DNA from: Planctomycetia bacterium
Lineage (GTDB): Bacteria; Planctomycetota; Planctomycetia; Pirellulales; JACPPG01
NCBI GenBank assembly: GCA_016191115.1
Contig: JACPPG010000011.1
Span: 54,825-118,824, forward strand
Length of the DNA: 64,000 nucleotides
Reading direction: 5' to 3'
In this document: positions 54,898 to 64,000 of the stretch, piece by piece
How the letters are laid out: each line of letters opens with the position of its first letter
Numbering within the stretch: position 1 is the first letter of the stretch
Notes under the pieces: model-generated
The model's database searches: none
Seen by the model: the letters and a program-made list of their open reading frames with translations, nothing else
Told to the model about the DNA's origin: nothing
Position numbers and translations under genes: made by a program

Positions 54898-56298
54898 CTA
54901 TCCCGCCTGCGGCGGATCGGCCGCTAGCGAGACGCACACAATCTCTTTGTCGTTCCGCGCGTACATCGCCTGGTTCGCAAACGCCGGGTGGGACCAGACG
55001 ACGTCCCGCCCGCGGGCGAACTGCGACGGATCCAACACGTGCATCCGGTCGATCTCCTCGTACCCCGCGGGCGTGAGGCGCGCGATGATCAGATCTCCCT
55101 GATCGTTGAAGAGGAAGAACCGGTCTGCCTGGCGCACAAGAAAGCACGTCGCGAAAAACGCCTTCCGCGTTCCGGTGGCCGCCAGGACCTCCCACTGCAG
55201 CTCGCCGGTGCGGGCCTCGAGGCACCGCAGCTCGCCCGAACCGGAGATGCCGTACACGTGCCCATCGACGATTGATGGTGTCGCGATCAATCCGTACAGC
55301 CCCTTCAGATGCCGCGGATCGTTCGGCGGCGCGCGCCACAGGACGTTGGCCGCCGGTTTGTCGCCGGCCAGCTCAAGCATCAGCGGGCCATCGTAGAACG
55401 TCGTGACAAAAAGCAGATTCCCCTCGACCCGCGGCGTGGCGATCGGAACGGCGGGGCGCATCGGGTTGCCGTTCTCGGGGAAAGGAACCGTCCAGTGAAC
55501 CTTGCCCGTTTCCGGGTCGAGCGACGCCACTTCCACGTCGGACCAGATGATCAACTGGCGAACCCCGCCCGCGCTACAGATGACCGGCGGCGCGTAACCG
55601 ATTTCCTTGGCCGTCATGGCCCGCCACAGCTCACGGCCGGTGTTCTTGTCGAAGGCCACGACCGAGCTTCCTTCGCCGCCGACGCGGCAGATAAGCTTTT
55701 CGCCGTCGACCAAGGGATGCGAAGCCCAGCCCCATGCCGGCGGAGGCGTGCGGAATTCCTTCGCCAGGTTTTTCGACCAGCGCACGCGGCCGTTGTCCGC
55801 GGCCAGGCACGCGAGATCACCCATTGCCCCCAGCGTGTACACCCACTCGCCATCCACAAGCGGCGTCGTCCTCGGCCCGCTCGGATAGCTGATCTTGTAG
55901 CTGCAGTCGTATTGATGCTGCCAGTCGATAGCGCCGTCGCGGGCGTTCAAGCACAGCACGCGCTCCGTGCCGGGTAGCGAGCCGTCCTTCTCCGCCTTGT
56001 CTTGCCCCTCATCGTCCTTGGCCGCCTGCCGGTCCATCAGGTAGACCCTGCCGCGGGCGACCGCGGAACCCGTGTAACCCGGGTCGACGGGCCGGCGCCA
56101 CAAGACCTTGGCTCCGTTGGCGGGGAATTTCCGCAGAATGCCCGATTCGCGCCAGACGCCGTCTCGTTTCGGCCCCAGCCATTGCGGCCAGTCATCGGCA
56201 ACCGCCTGCCGGCACGGCGCCACGGCGCCGAACAACATCGCCAATGCCACAAGCCGCCAACAGCCACTCCCCGAAACGCGCGTTCTTGCAGATGTCAT
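54898..56298 (-). CDS. Exported PQQ-like (BamB-type) beta-propeller protein
   Basis: This 466-residue protein has a signal peptide (WRLVALAMLFGAVAPCRQAVA) and an eight-bladed PQQ-like propeller common in planctomycetes. It opens with the typical DDWPQWLGPKRDGVWRESGI. Blades carry VLCLNARDGAIDWQHQYDCS, LACLAADNGRVRWSKNLAKE, VVAFDKNTGRELWRAMTAKE and LRCLEARTGELQWEVLAATG, each with the A-x-T-G-x-x-x-W signature. No enzymatic residues are implied; relatives act as scaffolds (BamB) or dehydrogenases. It is divergent from the Lhr-type helicase, and the shared 200-bp gap holds both promoters. Confidence 0.82.
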   Translation of the reverse strand: MTSARTRVSGSGCWRLVALAMLFGAVAPCRQAVADDWPQWLGPKRDGVWRESGILRKFPANGAKVLWRRPVDPGYTGSAVARGRVYLMDRQAAKDDEGQDKAEKDGSLPGTERVLCLNARDGAIDWQHQYDCSYKISYPSGPRTTPLVDGEWVYTLGAMGDLACLAADNGRVRWSKNLAKEFRTPPPAWGWASHPLVDGEKLICRVGGEGSSVVAFDKNTGRELWRAMTAKEIGYAPPVICSAGGVRQLIIWSDVEVASLDPETGKVHWTVPFPENGNPMRPAVPIATPRVEGNLLFVTTFYDGPLMLELAGDKPAANVLWRAPPNDPRHLKGLYGLIATPSIVDGHVYGISGSGELRCLEARTGELQWEVLAATGTRKAFFATCFLVRQADRFFLFNDQGDLIIARLTPAGYEEIDRMHVLDPSQFARGRDVVWSHPAFANQAMYARNDKEIVCVSLAADPPQAG

Positions 56299-56499
56299 GG
56301 AAGGAAGCTCCTTTGTGCAATCGAGGCTGATGTCCGGCTTCGGGCCGATCGCTTGTGACCCACCGCTAGCGGTGCATGGTTCGGGTCGCGGGCATTCTAG
56401 GCGTTCGAGCGAAAAGGGAAATGGTTTTTCGCCGCCGAGGCTGCCGGATATGATTCCAGGTTGAGCCTTGCGACATGCCCCTTGCGAGAGCCTCTTTGC

Positions 56500-59400
56500 G
56501 TGGCCACTACCAACCTCCTTTCCGCCGAGCCCTTGGAAGCCGGGGTGCCCTTTCACCCGGTCGTGGCGGCCTGGTTCCGCGACCGCTTCGGCAAACCGAC
56601 CGACCCGCAGCGGCTGGGATGGAGGAGCATCGCCGCCGGCCGCCACACGCTGATCGCCGCGCCCACGGGGTCCGGCAAGACGCTGGCCGCCTTCCTGTGG
56701 TGCTTGGACCAGTTGTTCCGGGCCGGCACGCGCGGCGATTTGCCGCACGGCACGCAAGTCGTCTACGTTTCGCCGCTCAAGGCCCTCTCGAACGACATCC
56801 ATCGCAACCTGGAGGTGCCGTTGGCCGAGATCCGCGCCGCGGCGATCCAGGCGGGTTTAAGCGCGCCGCGGATTCGCACCGCCGTCCGCACGGCCGACAC
56901 GCCGGCCGCCGAGCGCCAGGCGATGATCCGCCGCCCGCCGCACATCCTGGTCACCACGCCCGAGTCGCTTTACCTGATGCTCACCTCGGCCCGCAGCCGC
57001 GAGATGCTGCGCAGCGCGCGGACGGTGATCGTCGATGAGATCCACGCACTCGCGCGGGACAAGCGCGGCAGCCACCTGTCGCTGACGCTGGCGCGGCTGG
57101 CCCATTTTTGCGGCCAGGAGCCGACGCGCATCGGCCTCTCGGCCACGCAACGCCCGATCGACCAGATCGCGCGCTTTCTGGTGGGCGACGCGGCGCCGGG
57201 CACGGCCGAGCCCGAATGCACGATCGTCGACGTCGGCCATCAGCGCGAATTGGATCTCGGCATCGAAGTCCCGCCGAGCGAGCTGGCCGCCGTCTGCTCG
57301 CACGAGTGCTGGGCCGAAATCTACGAGCGGCTCACGCAACTGATCGCTTCGCATCGCAGCACGCTCATCTTCGTCAACACGCGCCGGCTCGCCGAACGCG
57401 TGTCGTTCCACTTGATCGAGCTGTTGGGCGAGTCGGCCGTCGCCAGCCACCACGGCAGCCTGTCGCGGGCGATGCGGTTTTCGGCCGAGGAGCGCCTGAA
57501 GAGCGGCGAGCTGAAGGCCATCGTCGCCACGGCCTCGCTGGAAATGGGGATCGACGTCGGCTACCTGGACCTGGTGTGCCAGATCGGCTCGCCGCGGTCG
57601 ATCGCCACGTTCCTGCAGCGCGTCGGCCGCGCCGGTCACAGCCTCGGCAAGATTCCCAAAGGGCGGCTGTTTCCGCTCTCGCGCGACGAGTTGCTGGAGT
57701 GCCTGGCACTCGTGCGGTCGGTCCGCCGCGGCCGCCTGGACACGATCGAAATTCCCCGGGCCCCGCTGGACATCCTCGCCCAACAGATCGTGGCCGCCGT
57801 CGCGGCCGACCCGTGGCGCGAGGACGACCTGTACGAACTGGCCCGCCGGGCCTGGCCCTTTCGCGACCTGAGCCGCGCCGACTTTGACGCCGCCGTCGAA
57901 CTGGTGACCGCGGGGGCCGATCCCAAGACGGGCCGCGGCGCCCACCTGCACCGCGATCGGTTGGGCGGCCTCTTGCGTCCCCGCCGTGGCGCGCGGATCT
58001 CGGCCGTGACTTCCGGCGGCGCGATTCCCGAGCTGGCGGACTACCGCGTCGTCACCGTCGACGACCACACGTTCGTCGGCACGCTCAACGAGGATTTCGC
58101 CATCGAAAGCCAGGCCGGCGATGTCTTCCAGTTGGGCAACATGTCGTGGCGCATCTGCTACGTCCGCGGCGGCGAAGTGGTCGTCCAGGACGCCAAGGGC
58201 GCGCCGGCCAGCGTGCCGTTCTGGCTGGGCGAGGCGCCGGGCCGGACGCGGGAGCTGTCGGCGGAAGTCGCCTCTTTGCGCGAAGAGCTGGCACAACGGA
58301 TCGAGGTCCCCGCCGGCTTGCCGAGAGAATCGGTGTCCGATGGATGCGGCGACGCCGCCGCGGCTGCCGGCGTCGATCTGGCCGCCGCCGCCGGGTGGCT
58401 CGACGTCGAATGCGCCGCCGGCGATTGGGCCGCCACCCAGGCAGCCCGCTATGTGGCCGCGCAAAAAGCGGCCATGGGCCTGGTGCCCACGCAGCGGCGG
58501 ATCGTCTTCGAGCGGTTCTTCGACGAGTCGGGCGGAAGCCAGTTGGTGATCCACGCGCCGATGGGATCGAGGATCAATCGCGCCTGGGGCCTGGCGATGC
58601 GCAAGCGTTTCTGCCGCAGCTTCGATTTTGAGCTACAAGCCAGTGCCACCGACGACGGCGTGCTCCTGTCGTTGGGCCCGCAGCACAGCTTTCCGATCGA
58701 TGCGCTGTTCAAGATGCTCTCCCCCACGAACGGCCAGCCGCTCTTGGAACAGGCGCTATTGGCCGCGCCCGTCTTCCAGACACGCTGGCGATGGAACGTC
58801 ACGCGGGCCTTGGCCGTATTGCGGCAGCGCGGCGGCAAAAAAGTGCCACCGCACTTGCAGCGGCACCGGGCCGACGATCTGTTGGCCGCCGTCTTCCCCC
58901 AGCAGGCGGGCTGCCTGGAGAACCACTCCGGCGACGTGGAATTCCCCGACCATCCGCTCGTCCGTCAGACGGTCGACGATTGCCTGCACGAGGCGATGGA
59001 CGTCGATTCCTGGATCGACGTCTTGCGCGACATCGTCGAAGGGCGGATCGAGCTTGTGCCCTGCGACACGCGCGAGCCCTCCCCCTTCAGCCACCAGATC
59101 ATCAACGCCAATCCGTACGCCTTCCTTGACGGCGCGCCTTTGGAAGAACGGCGCACGCGGGCTGTCTCGGTGCGCCGCACGCTCGATATCACCGCCATGC
59201 GCGACCTGGGTTGGCTCGACCCGGAGGCCATCGCCCAAGTGCGGGCCGAGGCCCAGCCGCTGGTCCGCGACGCCGACGAGCTGCACGACCTATTGGTGAC
59301 GATGGGCGTGATGCTGGCCGAGGAAGTCGATCGGTGGTCGCGCCTGCTCAACGAGCTGGCCTCGGCGGGCCGCGCCACGCGGGCAAGGCTCCCGGATCGC

Positions 59401-60906
59401 CCGCCGTTCTGGATTGCGACCGAGAACTGGCCGCTCGTGGCCGCGGCGCTACCGGACGCGGCGATCGATCATCGTCCGGCGCTACCTTCTAGCGTGCGGC
59501 GGGATTGGGATTCCGCGGCAGCCCTTACCGAAATCGTGCGCGGCCGGCTGCAGAACGCTGGACCGGCGACGGCCGCGCGGATCGCCGGCGATCTGGGGAT
59601 CACGGTGTCGCGCGTCACGGCGGCGCTTGTGGCGCTTGAGGCCGAAGGCACGGCCATGCAGGGGCGTTACACGCCCGGCGCCGTGGGCGATGCGGCGACC
59701 GGCGCCGACTCGATCGAGTGGTGCGATCGCCGGCTGTTGGCCCGCATCCATCGCCGGACGCTGGATCGGTTGCGGCGGCAGATCGAGCCTGTCGAGCCGG
59801 CCGCCTACCTGCGCTTTCTCACCGAGCACCATCACCTGGCGCCCGAGCACCGCTGGCAAGGCCCTGGGGGCGTTCGCGCGGCCATCCGGCAGTTGCAAGG
59901 CTTCGAGATGGCGGCCGCCGCCTGGGAGCGACGCGTGCTGCCGGCCCGCGTCAAGGATTACGACCCGGCATGGCTCGATTCGCTGGCGTTCTCGGGCGAG
60001 CTGGTGTGGGGACGACTGCGCCCCTTCCGCCCGGACGCTCTATGTCGCGCGAGCGCGAGTCGGTTAACCCGCGCCGTGCCGGTGTCGCTGATGCTGCGGA
60101 GCGACCTGCGCTGGCTGTTGCCGCCGGATCGCGAGCCGGCGCCTGAGAACATTCGCTCGGGCGCCCGGCAAGTGCTCGACGCGCTGTCGGCCCGCGGCGC
60201 GCTCTTCTATCACGAGTTACAGGCGCTCACCGGACTGTTGCCGGCCCAGTTGGACGACGCGCTCTTGGAGCTCGCGCAGCTCGGCCTGCTGACGGCCGAC
60301 GCCTTCGCGCCGGTGCGGGTGCTTTCGGCCCGGCATCGCCGCGGTTCCCGATCGGGCTTGCGCCACCGCCACAATGGCGCGCGGCGCCACGGCGAGCTGG
60401 CCGCTTCGGGCCGGTGGTCGCTGTTTCCGGGCGTCGTGCCCACGATCGACGATGGGGAGGCCCTGACACACTGGGCCCGGCAGTTATTGGCCCGGTGGGG
60501 CGTGGTGTTTCGCGATCTCTTGGCGCGCGAGGCGGCGGCGCCCTCCTGGGGCCGGCTGGTGGCGATCTATAGGCGGATGGAGGCCCGCGGCGAGATTCGC
60601 GGCGGGCGTTTTGTCGCGGGCGTCGGCGGCGAGCAATACGCCACGAGCGAAGCGGTCGAGCGGCTCCGCGCGGTCCGCGATTCCGAGCCGTCGCGCGAGT
60701 GGCTCGTCGTGGCCGGCTCCGACCCCTTGAACCTGCAAGGAATCGTCAACGCCGCCCCGCGCGTCACCGCGAAATCCACCAACTCGATCGCGCTTCGCGA
60801 CGGGCAGGTGCTGGCCACGCTCGAATCAGGCGAAGTCCACTTCTTCGATGAGTTACCGCCCGAAGCGACAGCGGACATCACGCGCGGGTTGCGAAGGACG
60901 GGATGA
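56500..60906 (+). CDS. lhr: Lhr-type large ATP-dependent helicase
   Basis: About 1468 residues. The superfamily 2 helicase core has Walker A AAPTGSGKTLAAF (near residue 50), motif Ia VSPLKALSND, motif II DEIHALARDKRGSHL, motif III GLSATQRP, and the second RecA domain with LEMGIDVGYLDLVCQIGSP and motif VI FLQRVGRAGHS. The long C-terminal half is the Lhr core/CTD region with winged-helix segments. Lhr proteins translocate on single-stranded DNA and are linked to DNA repair; some carry a uracil-glycosylase-like CTD. The GTG at 56500 is preferred; a TTG at 56461 is possible. There is no exonuclease or phosphoesterase gene beside it, unlike some Lhr loci. Confidence 0.85.
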   Translation: MATTNLLSAEPLEAGVPFHPVVAAWFRDRFGKPTDPQRLGWRSIAAGRHTLIAAPTGSGKTLAAFLWCLDQLFRAGTRGDLPHGTQVVYVSPLKALSNDIHRNLEVPLAEIRAAAIQAGLSAPRIRTAVRTADTPAAERQAMIRRPPHILVTTPESLYLMLTSARSREMLRSARTVIVDEIHALARDKRGSHLSLTLARLAHFCGQEPTRIGLSATQRPIDQIARFLVGDAAPGTAEPECTIVDVGHQRELDLGIEVPPSELAAVCSHECWAEIYERLTQLIASHRSTLIFVNTRRLAERVSFHLIELLGESAVASHHGSLSRAMRFSAEERLKSGELKAIVATASLEMGIDVGYLDLVCQIGSPRSIATFLQRVGRAGHSLGKIPKGRLFPLSRDELLECLALVRSVRRGRLDTIEIPRAPLDILAQQIVAAVAADPWREDDLYELARRAWPFRDLSRADFDAAVELVTAGADPKTGRGAHLHRDRLGGLLRPRRGARISAVTSGGAIPELADYRVVTVDDHTFVGTLNEDFAIESQAGDVFQLGNMSWRICYVRGGEVVVQDAKGAPASVPFWLGEAPGRTRELSAEVASLREELAQRIEVPAGLPRESVSDGCGDAAAAAGVDLAAAAGWLDVECAAGDWAATQAARYVAAQKAAMGLVPTQRRIVFERFFDESGGSQLVIHAPMGSRINRAWGLAMRKRFCRSFDFELQASATDDGVLLSLGPQHSFPIDALFKMLSPTNGQPLLEQALLAAPVFQTRWRWNVTRALAVLRQRGGKKVPPHLQRHRADDLLAAVFPQQAGCLENHSGDVEFPDHPLVRQTVDDCLHEAMDVDSWIDVLRDIVEGRIELVPCDTREPSPFSHQIINANPYAFLDGAPLEERRTRAVSVRRTLDITAMRDLGWLDPEAIAQVRAEAQPLVRDADELHDLLVTMGVMLAEEVDRWSRLLNELASAGRATRARLPDRPPFWIATENWPLVAAALPDAAIDHRPALPSSVRRDWDSAAALTEIVRGRLQNAGPATAARIAGDLGITVSRVTAALVALEAEGTAMQGRYTPGAVGDAATGADSIEWCDRRLLARIHRRTLDRLRRQIEPVEPAAYLRFLTEHHHLAPEHRWQGPGGVRAAIRQLQGFEMAAAAWERRVLPARVKDYDPAWLDSLAFSGELVWGRLRPFRPDALCRASASRLTRAVPVSLMLRSDLRWLLPPDREPAPENIRSGARQVLDALSARGALFYHELQALTGLLPAQLDDALLELAQLGLLTADAFAPVRVLSARHRRGSRSGLRHRHNGARRHGELAASGRWSLFPGVVPTIDDGEALTHWARQLLARWGVVFRDLLAREAAAPSWGRLVAIYRRMEARGEIRGGRFVAGVGGEQYATSEAVERLRAVRDSEPSREWLVVAGSDPLNLQGIVNAAPRVTAKSTNSIALRDGQVLATLESGEVHFFDELPPEATADITRGLRRTG

Positions 60907-60993
60907 AGCCGTTTCCGACGCGGCTAAGCCGCAAGCGAGGCGACAGCGTCGACAAGCGAGCCAAGGGGTTTATCCCCTCGGTCCTTGGCCTCG

Positions 60994-61163
60994 CTACTTC
61001 CCCGGCTGCGTCTTCTCGCGGCGCTTCGCCAGCCGCTCGCGGTACTCGGCGATCGCCGCGGCCGGGTCGTCCTCGAATAGTTCCTTGCATTGCAGCAGAC
61101 GTAGTACGTCTGCCCCTGGTACTTGACCGCGATCGTGCCTAATCCGCCGGTGACGGCGCACTC
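60994..61163 (-). pseudogene. Frameshifted YHS/TRASH-like metal-binding domain fragment
   Basis: On the minus strand, ECAVTGGLGTIAVKYQGQTY then YVCC is followed, after a frame change, by CKELFEDDPAAAIAEYRERL and AKRREKTQPGK to a stop at 60994. The C-x-V-T-G start and the YYVCC..C pair are typical of YHS/TRASH heavy-metal domains. The frame breaks between the CC and the CKELF segment. No complete upstream gene is present. Confidence 0.55.
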
Positions 61164-61240
61164 GGGCCCGCCGCCGCCGCGGCGAACTGGATGCCTTGAT
61201 AGTTCACGACCGGATGCCTCAGCTCGAAAATACTTCCCGC

Positions 61241-61372
61241 CTACCCCAACACCAACCGTTTGGCGAAAGTTACCTTCCGATACCGGCAGGCCAACGAAAG
61301 ACCGATCGCCGCCATGGCGGCAATCACGGCCGACGAGGGTTCTGGAACAATGCTCACTGCGTCGATCCGCGA
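61241..61372 (-). pseudogene. Orphan C-terminal PEP-CTERM sorting signal
   Basis: In one frame ending at 61241 the minus strand reads AVSIVPEPSSAVIAAMAAIG, then LSLACRYRKVTFAKR: a VPEP motif, hydrophobic helix and basic tail, i.e. a complete PEP-CTERM signal. Upstream the frame runs into the end of the methyltransferase gene, and no protein body remains. It is therefore a gene remnant, truncated at its 5' side. Confidence 0.5.
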
Positions 61373-61374
61373 CC

Positions 61375-62391
61375 TTACGCGGCGATGCGCAACGCGCGGG
61401 GGCGCTCTTGGCGCGCCGCTTCGTCGCAGCGGGCCAGGCAGCGCTCGACGTACTGCCGCGCCGTGAAGAACTCGCGCACGTAGCCGGCCAATGTGCCCAG
61501 CCGCATGGCGGCATAGCTCAGCCGCAGGTTGTAGGTGAGCGCGTTGTACCGGTGTAGCGCCTGCATCGTGGCGGCGTAGCCGGCCGCGTCGATGGCGTCC
61601 GGTTGCGGGCTCGCCTTCACCAGCAGCATTTGCAAGTTCGGGTAGCTATCGGCATTGAATTGCCGCACGACCTCGAAGCCGCACCGCCGCGCCATCCCGG
61701 CCAGCGTCGTCGGCGTGAAATTGAACACGTGCGCGAAGTGAAACAGCCGGCTCGGCCGCGCGAAGGGCGCCGCCAGGTTCGGGCATTCGACGTACAGCCG
61801 GCCGCCGGGCCGCAGCGTCGCGTAAATGTGCTCCAAGGCCTGCCGGGCCGAGCGGAAGTGCTCGATCACGTGCACCAGCAGCACGACGTCGTACTGTGGG
61901 TAGCGAGGCACGTCATAGAGAAACGCCTGGTCCACGCGCCCGTGCAAACGATCGGCGGCGTACGCGCGGAAGCCGGCGTTGGGCTCGATCCCTGACGCAT
62001 CGTGCCCCGCCAGCTCGAACACTTTGACGGTGCACCCGGCGCCGCAACCGACTTCGAGCACGCGGTCGGCCGGCTGCAAGAAAGGCGCGACCTGTCGGTG
62101 GATGCGCTCCCCCATCCGCCAGGCCCGCATCACGCGCCTGTGCGAGGGCGTGGCTTCACCGTGGTAGGCGCGGCGATAGTCGTTGGCGTAGAAGGCGGCC
62201 AACTCCGCTTCGGTCGGGATGTGGCCGTGCGACACCAGCCCGCAGTGCGTGCAAACGACGGTTTCCAGGGGCCGGCCGCGTCGATCGCACTTGCCGATCG
62301 ATTGGAAGTCACGTCCGTCGCACAGATCGCAGGGTGTACCCCCCTCGCCCTCGCCCACATAGAGTCTCGGGCCGGCGGCCATCGGGTCCAT
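61375..62391 (-). CDS. SAM-dependent methyltransferase with an N-terminal zinc ribbon
   Basis: This is a 338-residue protein. The N-terminal zinc ribbon has two CxxC pairs (CDLCDG and CTHCGL, about residues 20-55), as in the type-23/13 methyltransferases that act on sugars or in natural-product and cell-surface pathways. The catalytic domain has motif I RVLEVGCGAGCTVKVFELAG, DVVLLVHVIEHF and the LRPGGRLYVECPNLAAPF strand, followed by an HVFNFTPTTLAGMARRCGFE helix. GGGGAG lies upstream of the ATG at 62391. No sugar-biosynthesis gene is adjacent. Its 3' end directly abuts the orphan PEP-CTERM tail. Confidence 0.83.
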   Translation of the reverse strand: MDPMAAGPRLYVGEGEGGTPCDLCDGRDFQSIGKCDRRGRPLETVVCTHCGLVSHGHIPTEAELAAFYANDYRRAYHGEATPSHRRVMRAWRMGERIHRQVAPFLQPADRVLEVGCGAGCTVKVFELAGHDASGIEPNAGFRAYAADRLHGRVDQAFLYDVPRYPQYDVVLLVHVIEHFRSARQALEHIYATLRPGGRLYVECPNLAAPFARPSRLFHFAHVFNFTPTTLAGMARRCGFEVVRQFNADSYPNLQMLLVKASPQPDAIDAAGYAATMQALHRYNALTYNLRLSYAAMRLGTLAGYVREFFTARQYVERCLARCDEAARQERPRALRIAA

Positions 62392-62430
62392 CAGCAAGCG
62401 CTCCCCTCGAATAGCAGAAAGGCCCAGACC

Positions 62431-62496
62431 GTGTGACACTGGCTTTGCGCGTGCGGTCCTCGCTTCGGCAAAGCACTGGCGGAGCCAGTGGCACAC
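62431..62496. repeat. Decayed REPIN-like repeat related to the one in fliR-fliQ
   Basis: The right half contains the palindrome CACTGGCGGAGCCAGTG (62474-62490) followed by GCACAC. The left half (GTGTGACACTGGCTTTGC) has lost part of its palindrome. GCAAAG/CTTTGC pairing joins the two. Confidence 0.6.
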
Positions 62497-62779
62497 GCTC
62501 CTCAGCGGCGGCGGTACGAATTACGCAGGCGCAATCGTCGTATCGTCCGGCACGTCTGCGTGCGATCAAACGGGCCACCTGCGCCCGCATCGTGTCGCCA
62601 GGTTGCCGACCTTCGCGCGCTTCCCCGTGCGTGCAACACGCGCTGGAGCCGCGATTTCCGGCAAAGCGCGTCGGAGCTGGTTCCCGCGTGCCCTGCCCGA
62701 CGCAACCACCGCAGATGCTTGATCTTAGAACGCGCGAATGCTACCATCGGGGTCGGTCCACCATACGCAACTTCCGAGA

Positions 62780-62820
62780 TCAGGACCTCCGGGATAAACC
62801 CGGAGGCTCGCCGGTCCTGA
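62780..62820. repeat. Nested hairpin repeat upstream of the second DUF1501 gene
   Basis: TCAGGACC (62780-62787) pairs with GGTCCTGA (62813-62820). Inside, CTCCGGG-ATAAA-CCCGGAG forms a second stem. The core CCGGGATAAxCCCGG plus GGCTCGC is shared with 21757-21779. It lies 47 bp before the gene's ATG. Confidence 0.6.
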
Positions 62821-62866
62821 CCGGATGCTTGCGAGCCGCGATTGCAACCTCAATGGGAGGGGTGCC

Positions 62867-64000
62867 ATGCTCGATCTTGTCGGGAAAGGTTCCGCGCATA
62901 CGTGCGACGGGACGACACGGCGCGAGTTTCTGCAAGCCGGCACGCTAGCGGCCATCGGCCTCTCGCTGCCCGACCTGCTGGCCGCCAAGGCGGCCGGTAG
63001 CGTGGCGCGCGATCACGACGAGCGGGCCGCGATCATGATCTTCAATCTCGGCGCCCCCAGCCAACTGGACTGCTGGGACATGAAGCCCGACGCGCCGGCC
63101 GAGATCCGCGGCCCGTTCAAGCCCATCAAGACCAGCGCCGCTGGAATCGAGATCTCCGAGATCTTCCCGCGGATGGCCCGGCACGCCGACAAGTTCTCTC
63201 TTGTCCGAAGCTGCTACCACACGGCCGCGGCCGTACACGACACCGGCCACCAGATGCTGCAGACCGGCCGGCTGTTCACCGGCGGGATCAACTCGCCGCA
63301 CGCCGGCTGCGCGCTGGCTTACCTGCGCGGCCGCAAGACCGACCTCCCGCCGCACGTCGTCCTGCCCGAACCGATGGGCCGCACCGGCGGCAACCTGCCG
63401 CACGGCCAGGACGCCGGATTCCTGGGCAAGGCCTACGATCCGTTCGCGTTGATGGCCGATCCGTCGAAGCCCAATTTCCAGGTGCCCGACCTGTTGCCGC
63501 CGGCGCAGATCGGTCAGGCGCGGCTGGAGCGTCGCCGCCGGCTGCGCGACGTGGTCGATGAGACGGTGGCGAAATTTGAAACGAGCGCGGGCGAGAAATC
63601 GCTCGACAGCAACTTCGAGGCTGCCTTCCGCCTGATGACCAGCGCCCAGGCCCGCGCCGCCTTCGACCTGTCGCAGGAACCGCAACCGATGCGCGAGCGG
63701 TACGGCATGACGCGGTTCGGCCAGTCGTGCTTGCTGGCGCGGCGATTGATCGAGGCGGGCGTGCGGTTCGTCACCGTGAACACCTTCCTTACCGTCTTCG
63801 ACGAGATCACGTGGGACATCCACGGCTCGAAGCCGTTTACGTCCATCGAAGGCATGAAGGACATCGTGGCGCCTTTGTACGACCAGGGGTACAGCGCGCT
63901 GTTGGAGGACCTGACCGAGCGAGGCATGCTCGACAACACGCTCGTGTGCAACTTGCAGGAGTTCGGCCGGACGCCGCGCGTCAATCCGGCCGGCGGCCGC
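62867..64000 (+). CDS. DUF1501 Tat-exported protein, 3' end outside window
   Basis: The first 378 residues of a second DUF1501 protein. The twin-arginine signal is TTRREFLQAGTLAAIGLSLP. Family motifs are IMIFNLGAPSQLDCWDMKPD, EIFPRMARHADKFSLVRSCY, GQSCLLARRLIEAGVRFVTV and, near the window end, NTLVCNLQEFGRTP. It differs from the copy at 45657 in lacking the MTDIAKLF leader, so it represents another subgroup. GGGAGGGGTGCC precedes the ATG. No DUF1549/DUF1553 partner lies upstream in the window. Confidence 0.85.
   Translation, partial: MLDLVGKGSAHTCDGTTRREFLQAGTLAAIGLSLPDLLAAKAAGSVARDHDERAAIMIFNLGAPSQLDCWDMKPDAPAEIRGPFKPIKTSAAGIEISEIFPRMARHADKFSLVRSCYHTAAAVHDTGHQMLQTGRLFTGGINSPHAGCALAYLRGRKTDLPPHVVLPEPMGRTGGNLPHGQDAGFLGKAYDPFALMADPSKPNFQVPDLLPPAQIGQARLERRRRLRDVVDETVAKFETSAGEKSLDSNFEAAFRLMTSAQARAAFDLSQEPQPMRERYGMTRFGQSCLLARRLIEAGVRFVTVNTFLTVFDEITWDIHGSKPFTSIEGMKDIVAPLYDQGYSALLEDLTERGMLDNTLVCNLQEFGRTPRVNPAGGR

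Noticed and set aside
62945..63823. Minus-strand open frame of about 290 codons under the second DUF1501 gene
   Set aside because: It is a shadow; the plus strand carries a Tat signal and DUF1501 motifs and runs to the window end.

Overview
The window looks like a GC-rich planctomycete chromosome, most likely Pirellulales-like (inference). It carries DUF1501 Tat-exported proteins, a DUF1553 remnant, DUF1559-type prepilins, PEP-CTERM sorting signals, secreted PQQ-type propellers, GTG/TTG starts beside ATG, and many dispersed palindromic repeats. I saw no rRNA, tRNA, CRISPR array or phage block.

Layout. 0.3-5.2 kb: an exported squalene-cyclase-fold protein with a CxxCH motif, xerD, galE and an MFS transporter. 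5.2-17.3 kb: a minus-strand flagellar block. In transcription order it reads FlgN-like protein, histidine kinase, NtrC-type sigma-54 activator, fliE, fliF, fliG, fliH, fliI, fliJ, fliN, fliO, fliP, fliQ, fliR. It is driven by a visible TTGACA promoter and is interrupted by palindromic repeats; fliM, flhA, flhB, flgB and flgC are not in the window. 17.4-23 kb: a MITE-like insertion, an orphan transcription unit with a strong terminator, a PEP-CTERM protein, a YhcH protein with a solo LuxR-type HTH, a C69 (secernin-like) hydrolase and a class I glutamine amidotransferase homologue without its nucleophilic cysteine. 23.4-28.1 kb: a solo ModE-like DNA-binding protein, a sugar dehydrogenase and modABC, with a ModE-like dyad in front of modA.

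28.1-41.1 kb is the signalling section: an intact diguanylate cyclase with an I-site, a two-module M16 peptidase, an AAA+ ATPase, a receiver-GGDEF(degenerate)-CBS protein divergent from an FHA-EAL(degenerate) protein, and directly behind that a 1161-residue fusion of a Ser/Thr protein kinase to a tubulin/FtsZ-like GTPase domain. This kinase-tubulin/FHA locus is the best candidate for an undescribed system: the kinase would make phosphothreonine, FHA would read it, and the tubulin-like domain would be the polymer-forming or GTP-switch output.

41.1-64 kb: accessory metabolism and exported proteins. These are a Gfo/Idh oxidoreductase, a frameshifted DUF1501/DUF1553 chimera, a three-gene exported cluster with DUF1573, two DUF1501 proteins (the second runs off the window), a glycosidase-like propeller, dienelactone hydrolase, a strictosidine-synthase-like propeller, two methyltransferases, a cupin, a quinone oxidoreductase, a prepilin, a PQQ propeller and a giant Lhr-type helicase, plus pseudogene debris.

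A second notable result is a family of about 157-bp non-autonomous elements. Four copies are present; each of the three complete ones is flanked by its own 9-11 bp direct repeat, as expected for target-site duplications. A second, 124-bp element has perfect 19-bp terminal inverted repeats and an 11-bp flanking duplication. All functional statements are inferences from motifs read by eye; no database search was run.
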